DNA of 5,762 bases. Source: DASZGI01 sp035938995. GTDB taxonomy: Bacteria; Actinomycetota; Actinomycetes; Streptomycetales; Catenulisporaceae. Below the pieces are notes generated by a model. The model saw nothing but the letters and a program-made list of their open reading frames with translations. It did not search any database and was not told the origin of the DNA. This document shows positions 1 to 3,907 of the stretch, piece by piece (the stretch's first letter is position 1; every line of letters starts with the position of its first letter). The position numbers and the translations under genes were made by a program. The stretch spans positions 1 to 5,762 of the forward strand of contig NZ_DASZGI010000055.1 of assembly GCF_035938995.1 (NCBI RefSeq). Reading direction: 5' to 3'.

Positions 1-67
1 CGGGGAACGGTAGGGGGAAGGGGACGCACCGCGGCGGATCCAAGGTCCTCGGCTTTCCACGCCTTGA

Positions 68-90
68 ATTCCAAGGATGATTCCTGGAAT
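68..90. promoter_or_regulatory. 23-bp near-palindrome, candidate operator
   Basis: Arms ATTCCA (68-73) and TGGAAT (85-90) are perfect inverted copies, and the inner bases continue the symmetry: 9 of 11 base pairs match around the centre at 79. It ends 6 bp before the TACAAT -10 candidate, so it covers the place where a -35 element would sit. Lrp/AsnC proteins commonly bind imperfect palindromes before their own genes, so autoregulation by the next gene is a reasonable inference. An unrelated regulator could equally use it. Confidence 0.5.
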
Positions 91-96
91 GCGGCG

Positions 97-102
97 TACA
101 AT
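97..102 (+). promoter_or_regulatory. Candidate -10 element TACAAT for the lrp-type gene
   Basis: TACAAT differs from the sigma-70/HrdB -10 consensus TATAAT at one base and lies in the only A/T-rich patch of the leader. No good TTGAC-like -35 is found 16-19 bp upstream; that place is occupied by the 68-90 palindrome, which fits a regulated promoter. Transcription from about 109 would give a leader of nearly 100 nt. TAATGT (111-116) and TAATCT (125-130) are alternative -10 candidates. Confidence 0.4.
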
Positions 103-186
103 AAAGATCGTAATGTAAGCCGAGTAATCTGTGCGACGGCCGGGCGCTGGTGGGGCGTGCGGCTCGACCGGCGCGGACGCCCGGCC

Positions 187-198
187 GAGGAGGAAGGG
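187..198 (+). promoter_or_regulatory. Ribosome binding site that supports the TTG start at 206
   Basis: The purine run GAGGAGGAAGGG holds GGAGG and GGAAGG cores 7-12 nt before TTG 206. No other candidate start in this frame has a comparable site: GTG 131 has none, and GTG 215 lies too far from it. This decides for the TTG start; CTG 200 is in frame but too close to the site. Confidence 0.65.
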
Positions 199-205
199 CC
201 TGACC

Positions 206-676
206 TTGGACACCGTGGACCGCACGCTCGTCGAAGCGCTGCGTGCCAACGGGCGAGCGACTTACGCGGAACTGGCGCGGCTTGTCGGCCTGTCCGGACC
301 CAGCGTGACCGACCGGATCAACCGGCTCGAACAGGCCGGGGTGATCACCGGCTACCGCGCCGCGATCAGCCCTGCCGCGATCGGCCTGCCGGTGACCGCC
401 CTGATCGGGGTGCTGCTTTCGGACGCCGCGGACCTCGAGGACGTCGGGCGCCGACTCAAGGACGTCCCGGAGATCGAGGACTGCTGGTTCGTCGCGGGTG
501 AGGAGTCGTATCTGCTCAAGGTGCGCGCGCCCGACCCGGCCGGGCTGGAGAAGATCATCGGCAAGCTCAATCGGATCCGCGGCGTCGCGCGTACCCGGAC
601 GACCGTGGCGCTGTCCACCCGGTGGGAGGGACGGCAACCGCCCCTGGCGGACGATCGGCCGAAGCCGTCAGCGTAG
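206..676 (+). CDS. Lrp/AsnC family transcriptional regulator
   Basis: A 156-residue DNA-binding regulator of the feast/famine (Lrp/AsnC) family, which usually works as dimers or octamers that sense an amino acid or other small ligand. From the TTG start, residues 1-50 form the AsnC winged helix-turn-helix: DTVDRTLVEAL, AELARLVGLS, then the recognition stretch GPSVTDRINRLEQAGVITGY. Residues about 62-140 form the RAM ligand-binding domain (VTALIGV, EIEDCWFVAGEESYLLKVRA, RTRTTVALST). Length is normal for the family. An in-frame GTG at 131 would add 25 Arg/Gly-rich residues with no family resemblance, so I prefer TTG 206. It lies 71 bp before mqnE on the same strand; to my knowledge an AsnC-type gene also precedes mqnE in Streptomyces, suggesting a local role. 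Its ligand and targets cannot be read from sequence. Confidence 0.9.
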   Translation: MDTVDRTLVEALRANGRATYAELARLVGLSGPSVTDRINRLEQAGVITGYRAAISPAAIGLPVTALIGVLLSDAADLEDVGRRLKDVPEIEDCWFVAGEESYLLKVRAPDPAGLEKIIGKLNRIRGVARTRTTVALSTRWEGRQPPLADDRPKPSA

Positions 677-695
677 GCTCGCACCTGGATGGACG

Positions 696-724
696 CGATC
701 CGGACGGAACGGATCGGATCGGAT
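696..724 (+). promoter_or_regulatory. Hairpin and (CGGAT)3 microrepeat in the mqnE leader
   Basis: CGATCCG (696-702) and CGGATCG (710-716) are perfect inverted 7-mers around a 7-nt loop. The right arm is part of three tandem CGGAT units (710-724), so the left arm can also pair with the next register (715-721). The element ends 6 nt before the mqnE ribosome site. It could be an RNA leader structure or a DNA operator; nothing in the sequence decides between these. Confidence 0.4.
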
Positions 725-730
725 CTGGGA

Positions 731-738
731 AAGGGAGG
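731..738 (+). promoter_or_regulatory. Ribosome binding site of mqnE
   Basis: AAGGGAGG lies 9 nt before ATG 748. It fixes the start there rather than at in-frame upstream positions back to 622, which would overlap the end of the lrp-type gene. Confidence 0.75.
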
Positions 739-747
739 CCGCGGCCG

Positions 748-1911
748 ATGGACGCCGGACTCAAGCGCGAGCTCGAAGCCAAGGTGCTGGCTGGCGAGCG
801 GCTGACCTACGGGGACGGGCTCGCGCTGTACGCGGCCGACGACCTGGCCTGGCTTGGCGCCTTGGCCCACCACGTGCGCACGGCGAAGAACGGCGACCGG
901 GTGTACTTCAACGTCAACCGGCACCTGAACTTGACGAACGTCTGCTCCGCGTCCTGCGCGTACTGCTCCTTCCAGCGCAAGCCGGGGGAGCAGGACGCTT
1001 ACACGATGCGGATCGAGGAGGCGGTGGGGCTGGCCAAGGCGATGGAGCCAGACGGCATCACCGAGCTGCACATCGTCAACGGCCTGCACCCGACGCTCCC
1101 GTGGCGGTACTACCCGAAGTCGATCCGTGAGCTGAAGGCCGCCCTGCCCGGGGTGTCGATCAAGGCGTTCACCGCGACCGAGATCCATTGGTTCGAGCGC
1201 ATCTCGGGACTGAGCGCGGACGAGATCCTCGACGAGCTGATCGACGCCGGGCTCGAGTCGCTGACCGGCGGCGGGGCCGAGATCTTCGACTGGGAGGTAC
1301 GCCAGAAGATCGTCGACCACGCGACTCATTGGGAAGACTGGTCCCGGATCCACCGCCTGGCCCACAGCAGGGGACTGCGCACTCCCTCCACGATGCTCTA
1401 CGGCCATATCGAGGAGCCGCGCCACCGAGTGGACCACGTGCTACGACTGCGTGAGCTCCAGGACGAGACCGGTGGCTTCGCGGTCTTCATCCCGCTGCGT
1501 TTCCAGCACGACTACCACGACTCGAAGGACGGCAAGGTCCGCAACCGGCTGATGGGCCAGCCGATGGCGACGGGGGCCGAGGCACTTCGGACGTTCGCGG
1601 TGTCCAGGCTGCTGCTCGACAACTTCGACCATGTCAAGTGCTTCTGGGTGATGCACGGTCTCGCCACGGCGCAGCTGGCCCTCAACTACGGCGCCGACGA
1701 CCTGGACGGTTCGGTGGTCGAGTACAAGATCACACATGACGCGGACCGGTTCGGTACGCCGGACAAGATGACCCGCGAGGACTTGCTCGAGCTGATCCGC
1801 GGCGCTGGCTTCCGTCCGGTGGAGCGCAACACCCGTTACGAGACGGTGCGCGAGTTCGACGGACCGGATCCCGACCTGCGCGAGACACCGCAGGTGATGA
1901 CCTTCGCCTAG
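748..1911 (+). CDS. mqnE: Aminofutalosine synthase MqnE (radical SAM)
   Basis: MqnE joins 3-[(1-carboxyvinyl)oxy]benzoate, the MqnA product, to SAM-derived adenosyl radical, giving 6-amino-6-deoxyfutalosine with loss of a carboxylate; it is a cytosolic [4Fe-4S] enzyme. The 387-residue protein has the radical-SAM cluster motif CX3CX2C at C66, C70 and C73 (NVCSASCAYC). It also has family signatures: ELHIVNGLHP (106-115), TGGGAEIF (173-180), TPSTMLYGH (212-220), ETGGFAVFIPLRFQ (240-253) and ALNYGADDLDGSV (311-323). The ATG at 748 has a strong ribosome site and the length is normal. MqnC at the window end is a paralogue; the FIPLRF/HDYHD stretch and the GGGAEIF form point to MqnE rather than MqnC. 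The lrp-type gene 71 bp upstream may regulate it. No frameshift or lost motif is seen. Confidence 0.97.
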   Translation: MDAGLKRELEAKVLAGERLTYGDGLALYAADDLAWLGALAHHVRTAKNGDRVYFNVNRHLNLTNVCSASCAYCSFQRKPGEQDAYTMRIEEAVGLAKAMEPDGITELHIVNGLHPTLPWRYYPKSIRELKAALPGVSIKAFTATEIHWFERISGLSADEILDELIDAGLESLTGGGAEIFDWEVRQKIVDHATHWEDWSRIHRLAHSRGLRTPSTMLYGHIEEPRHRVDHVLRLRELQDETGGFAVFIPLRFQHDYHDSKDGKVRNRLMGQPMATGAEALRTFAVSRLLLDNFDHVKCFWVMHGLATAQLALNYGADDLDGSVVEYKITHDADRFGTPDKMTREDLLELIRGAGFRPVERNTRYETVREFDGPDPDLRETPQVMTFA

Positions 1912-1916
1912 CGAGA

Positions 1917-1955
1917 CGGAGTGCGGCGTAGCAAGGCGAAGGCGGGCTGTGGTGT
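1917..1955 (+). repeat. Diverged copy of the 2658-2810 intergenic repeat
   Basis: Just after the mqnE stop, CGGAGTG (1917-1923), GCAAGGCGAAGG (1931-1942) and CTGT (1947-1950) occur in the same order as CGGAGTG (2725-2731), GCAAAGGCGAAGG (2744-2756) and TTGT (2757-2760) after the GNAT gene. Spacer lengths differ by a few bases. The match is partial, so common origin is an inference. Confidence 0.35.
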
Positions 1956-1978
1956 GGGTGAATGACCAGCTCAGAGCC

Positions 1979-1987
1979 TGTGGATAA
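1979..1987 (-). promoter_or_regulatory. DnaA-box-like 9-mer TTATCCACA
   Basis: Read on the minus strand this equals the classical DnaA box TTATCCACA; actinomycete boxes are more often TTGTCCACA. It is a single copy between genes, so it is not an origin. The overlapping GATAAT (1983-1988) could instead be a -10 element, with ATGACC (1962-1967) as a weak -35 at 15-bp spacing. Confidence 0.3.
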
Positions 1988-1991
1988 TTTT

Positions 1992-2030
1992 CATGCAGGA
2001 TCCGGCAAGTTCATGCATACTGGGTGCATG
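1992..2030 (+). promoter_or_regulatory. CATGCA repeats and candidate promoter at the GNAT start
   Basis: TTCATGCA occurs at 1990-1997 and 2010-2017, exactly 20 bp apart. The second copy forms a perfect inverted repeat CATGCA-N7-TGCATG (2012-2030) that includes the GNAT start codon. CATACT (2016-2021) is a -10 candidate placed so that transcription would begin at or next to the A of ATG 2028, meaning a leaderless mRNA; no convincing ribosome site precedes this ATG. Bound protein would cover both the promoter and the start codon. Operator function is inferred. Confidence 0.35.
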
Positions 2031-2657
2031 GAGTTGGAGCTGGAGTTCACGGTTGATCCGGAGCTGACCGACGCGCTGCGGGAGCAGATCGTCGCGTGCT
2101 GGACGGACGTCTCGAACGCGGGCGGCGCGGTCGGGTTTGTGCCGCCGGTCACGATGGACGACGTCTCACCGGTCGCGGTCAAGGCCCTCGCCGGGGTGGC
2201 GGCTGGCCGCGACCGCCTGATCGTGGGACGTGCATCGGGGCCGGGGGCAAAAGCTGAATCGGCGTCGGGGTCGGAGTTGAGGACGGCGTCGGAGTTGGGG
2301 ACGGCGACGGATTCGCATTCAGCGTCAGGGCCGGGACCGGACGCGGAGCGGCTTGCGGCGGTGGCGTTCATCACCGACGAGCAGTTCCAGTTGACGGAGC
2401 ACTGGCGCACGGTCAAGCGGGTGATGGTGCACCCCGATTTCCAGAGGCTGGGGATGGGGGCGCGTCTCATGGCCGAGGTCGAGCAGGTTGGGAGGGAGAT
2501 GGGGCTGGAGCAGCTGGTTCTGGACTGCCGGGGAGGGACGGGCAACGACGAGTTTTACAAGAAGTGCGGCTACGAGGAGTACGGCCGGATGCGCGCCGGG
2601 CTCAGACTCTCGGCCGACGACTACCGCGACCGAATAATGATGGCGCTGGAGCTGTGA
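2028..2657 (+). CDS. GNAT family N-acetyltransferase
   Basis: A 209-residue member of the GCN5-related acetyltransferases, which move acetyl from acetyl-CoA to an amine; the substrate is unknown. The core is at about 110-195: a beta strand AVAFITDEQF, then motif A with VHPDFQRLGMGARLM (134-148), whose QRLGMG is the acetyl-CoA pyrophosphate loop, then LEQLVLDCRGG (160-170) and FYKKCGYEEYGRM (176-188), the usual GNAT C-terminal part. The N-terminus (DVSNAGGAVGFVPP) is typical of an actinobacterial subgroup. Residues about 69-107 are a Ser/Ala/Gly/Glu-rich insert built from DNA repeats. I chose ATG 2028 because an earlier in-frame ATG at 1962 would add 22 unlikely residues. It follows mqnE by 116 bp; a link to menaquinone is only positional. 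Confidence 0.88.
   Translation: MELELEFTVDPELTDALREQIVACWTDVSNAGGAVGFVPPVTMDDVSPVAVKALAGVAAGRDRLIVGRASGPGAKAESASGSELRTASELGTATDSHSASGPGPDAERLAAVAFITDEQFQLTEHWRTVKRVMVHPDFQRLGMGARLMAEVEQVGREMGLEQLVLDCRGGTGNDEFYKKCGYEEYGRMRAGLRLSADDYRDRIMMALEL
2232..2348 (+). repeat. Imperfect in-frame repeat insert within the GNAT gene
   Basis: DNA here repeats short GTCGG, GAGTTG and GGGACGGCG blocks; ACGGCGTCGGAGTTG-like units recur. It encodes a low-complexity stretch framed by ASGPG at both ends (residues 69-73 and 99-103). Codons ending in A or T (GCA, AAA, GCT, GAA, TCA, GAT, CAT) are commoner than in the rest of the gene. It lies in a loop before the beta strand that leads to motif A, so the fold can tolerate it. 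Confidence 0.6.
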
Positions 2658-2810
2658 CGGCTGCGGAGTGGTGCTGCAGGGCCCGAAGGCGAAGGCTGTG
2701 ACGGCTGCGGAGCTGTAACGCTGGCGGAGTGGAGCTGCGGGGCGCAAAGGCGAAGGTTGTCACGGCTGCGGAGTGGAACTGTGGGGCCAAAGGTTGTGAC
2801 GGCTGCGGGT
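2652..2810 (+). repeat. Tandem repeats starting at the GNAT stop codon
   Basis: A core of about 17 bp, YTGTNACGGCTGCGGAG, begins at 2652, 2696, 2713, 2757 and 2794. Between cores 2652/2696 and 2713/2757 lies a second block ending in AAGGCGAAGG, giving 44-bp full units; the third core follows the second at only 17 bp, and the last two are 37 bp apart. The first core contains the GNAT stop codon (CTG TGA), and the copy at 2713 shows the same GGAGCTGTAACG context, so the gene's 3' end seems to have been copied into the spacer or been replaced by a repeat. Confidence 0.75.
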
Positions 2811-2828
2811 GGTGGTGGCGTCACCCGC
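2805..2828 (+). terminator. GC-rich hairpin, possible terminator after the GNAT gene
   Basis: GCGGGTG (2805-2811) pairs perfectly with CACCCGC (2822-2828) around a 10-nt loop. There is an alternative outer pairing GTGACG (2796-2801) with CGTCAC (2819-2824). No U-run follows, but many actinobacterial terminators lack one. The position, between the end of GNAT transcription and the next gene, suits a terminator; it may also be only a by-product of the repeats. Confidence 0.35.
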
Positions 2829-2854
2829 GCGGTGGCGCGTAGCTGGGCATGGGG

Positions 2855-2860
2855 TACGGT
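2855..2860 (+). promoter_or_regulatory. Candidate -10 element TACGGT for the DUF4229-type gene
   Basis: TACGGT fits the streptomycete TANNNT pattern and is followed by a small A-rich patch (GAAATC). The -35 place (about 2832-2837) has no good TTGAC match. A start near 2867 would give a leader of about 44 nt that includes the GAAGGAA ribosome site at 2896-2902, 8-10 nt before ATG 2911. Confidence 0.25.
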
Positions 2861-2910
2861 GAAATCGTCCGGTGCCGGTAGGTTCGGCGCCCCTTGAAGG
2901 AATCGACGCC

Positions 2911-3351
2911 ATGACTAAGCAGTCCGCCGCCGCGAGTGAAGCACCGTCGGACGTTCCTGTGCAGTCCTCGTCGGGGAACGCATCTTCCGGCGTCGCACCG
3001 ACGGATAACGCCCAGGCGGAGGGTGTACGCACGGACGGGCCGGAGGCCGCTGCGCCGCGGTTCGACACCCAGCATGCGGCGATCCGATACACCACGCTGC
3101 GGCTCACGCTCTTCCTTGGGGCGCTCGTGTTGGTGTGGGGGATCGCCAAGATCCTCAATATGGACCTGAGCTCGCAGCTGTCGAAGCTCACGCTGCTCGC
3201 CGTGGCGCTGCTGTTGTCGAGCGCAGTGTCCTTCATCGTGCTGTCAAAGCAGCGCGATGCGATGTCTGCCGGCCTCGTCGCCCGTTCGGAGAAGTTGAGC
3301 AAGCGGCTCAGATCCGCAGCCTCGTTCGAGGACGACGACGAGGACGAGTGA
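2911..3351 (+). CDS. DUF4229 family small membrane protein
   Basis: A 146-residue protein of unknown function. Residues 1-54 are polar and probably disordered (Ser, Ala, Pro, Glu, Asp). Two membrane helices follow: about 61-83 (TLRLTLFLGALVLVWGIAK) and about 92-111 (KLTLLAVALLLSSAVSFIVL). Between and after them are features of DUF4229: IRYTTLRL before helix 1 and SKQRDAMSAGLV after helix 2. The C-terminus is basic (KLSKRLRS), then acidic (EDDDEDE). The long N-terminal tail is more than I expect for the family core. ATG 2911 is chosen for its ribosome site; an in-frame GTG at 2872 would add 13 residues. Proteins of this type are, as far as I recall, often coded near mqnE in actinobacteria, so a membrane role linked to quinone metabolism is possible but not shown. 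Confidence 0.85.
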   Translation: MTKQSAAASEAPSDVPVQSSSGNASSGVAPTDNAQAEGVRTDGPEAAAPRFDTQHAAIRYTTLRLTLFLGALVLVWGIAKILNMDLSSQLSKLTLLAVALLLSSAVSFIVLSKQRDAMSAGLVARSEKLSKRLRSAASFEDDDEDE

Positions 3352-3494
3352 CAGCAGAGGGTGAATGACGGGCGGAACGTGGCCGGTTGGCGTGCCGCGT
3401 CTTACCGACTGATTGCGTCTCAGCGACAGGCCGCATTTCACTGTCTGAGCGCGTGGTGGTGGCGGCCTGAGTGCGTGGTGGTGGCGGCGTGCTG

Positions 3495-3746
3495 CGTCGC
3501 ACCGGCTTGTTGAGCCTCAGCGGCTGGCCGCGTGTCGGCAGCGTGCCGCATCTCACCGGCTGTCTGGGTCTCGGCGGTTGGCCGCGTCTCACCGACTGAG
3601 TGCGTGGTGGCGGCGTGCTGTGTCGCACCGGCTTGTTGCGTCTCAGCGGCTGGCCGCGTGTCGGCAGTGTGCCGCATCTCACCGGCTGTCTGGGTCTCGG
3701 CGGTTGGCCGCGTCTCACTGGCTGAGTGCGTGGCGGCGGCCTGTTG
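3495..3746 (+). repeat. Two 126-bp higher-order repeat units
   Basis: Seven consecutive 18-bp units (3495-3620) are repeated as a block at 3621-3746. By my hand alignment they differ at 9 of 126 bases; the fourth and fifth units are identical. A third block starts at 3747 with the same first unit and then decays, and a unit before the first block (3474-3494) matches the seventh with an extra GTG triplet. This is duplication of an already formed array. Confidence 0.85.
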
Positions 3747-3828
3747 CGTCGCACCGGCTTGTTGCGTGTCGGTACCGTGCCGCGTCGCACGGCTTGGTGC
3801 TTCTCGGCGGCTTGCTGCGTCTCGCGGA

Positions 3829-3861
3829 CGTGATTGCTCTCACGCCGTGATTCGTCTCACG
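3829..3861. promoter_or_regulatory. Two adjacent Crp/Fnr-type palindromes upstream of mqnA
   Basis: CGTGA-N6-TCACG occurs at 3829-3844 and again at 3846-3861, both with perfect 5-bp arms and one base between them. The GTGA-N6-TCAC core is the known binding pattern of Crp-family regulators, including mycobacterial CRP and corynebacterial GlxR. They lie 47 and 64 bp before the mqnA start. Sites so close would overlap if both were filled, so alternative occupancy is more likely than two dimers at once. The regulator is not in the window. Confidence 0.5.
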
Positions 3862-3894
3862 CGGGGCGGGCCGGTGCTTCGGAAAACCTGCGCG

Positions 3895-3900
3895 TAGGGT
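3895..3900 (+). promoter_or_regulatory. TAGGGT before mqnA: -10 element or ribosome site
   Basis: TAGGGT fits the TANNNT -10 pattern and ends 7 nt before GTG 3908, which would give a leaderless or nearly leaderless mqnA mRNA. The contained AGGG is also a weak ribosome site with 8-nt spacing to the same GTG. Either reading supports the start at 3908 over GTG 3899. No good -35 is visible. Confidence 0.35.
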
Positions 3901-3907
3901 GCATGGT

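Larger units (their letters stand above)
1..205. other. Upstream leader and control region of the lrp-type gene
   Basis: I see no supportable gene here on either strand; short open frames lack a ribosome site or family resemblance. The first 60 bases are GC-rich with a purine run (about 8-22). From about 62 the composition changes to an A/T-richer patch reaching about 130, unusual for this window, which holds the palindrome and -10 candidate listed separately. CCAAGG occurs at 40-45 and again at 71-76, 31 bp apart (about three helical turns), with an inverted CCTTG at 62-66. This is what a control region for an Lrp-type protein could look like, but binding is inference. Confidence 0.5.
3398..3870 (+). 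repeat. Degenerate 18-bp minisatellite filling the gap before mqnA
   Basis: Most of the 556-bp stretch between the DUF4229-type gene and mqnA is tandem units of 18 bp with consensus near CGTCTCACCGGCTGGTTG. About 26 units can be laid end to end; most are exactly 18 bp (for example 3495, 3513, 3531, 3549, 3567, 3585, 3603), with odd lengths of 16-22 bp at the edges. Because 18 is a multiple of three, long open frames arise on both strands (for example minus 3790-3308 and plus 3532-3897), giving Cys-rich or Arg/Pro-rich hexapeptide repeats with no family resemblance or ribosome site. I treat them as by-products. Bases 3352-3397 hold nothing I recognise. Confidence 0.85.

Noticed and set aside
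1..60. Possible divergent gene start on the minus strand at about 60
   Set aside because: Only about 20 codons are visible, with no ribosome site or recognisable residues. More upstream sequence would be required.
340..349. Perfect palindrome GGTGATCACC inside the lrp-type gene
   Set aside because: It encodes a conserved Gly-Val-Ile-Thr stretch of the AsnC domain and has no Crp-like spacer, so coding explains it.
352..1437. Long minus-strand open frame across lrp and mqnE
   Set aside because: It is opposite two well-supported genes with clear motifs. Long antisense frames are common in high-GC DNA.
1956..3369. GGGTGAATGAC found after both the mqnE stop (1956) and the DUF4229 gene stop (3359)
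   Set aside because: A shared 11-mer is expected a few times by chance in a window of this length, and the flanks do not match.
3308..3790. Minus-strand frame of 160 codons, Arg/Pro-rich
   Set aside because: It is a product of 18-bp repeats that keep frames open. It also runs into the end of the DUF4229 gene, has no ribosome site and no family resemblance.
3398..3870. CRISPR array
   Set aside because: The units are directly contiguous and degenerate, with no unique spacers and no cas genes nearby.
3532..3897. Plus-strand frame of 121 codons, Cys-rich
   Set aside because: It starts mid-repeat at a GTG, consists of the same repeats and has no ribosome site. The cysteines come from TGC/TGT inside the repeat units.
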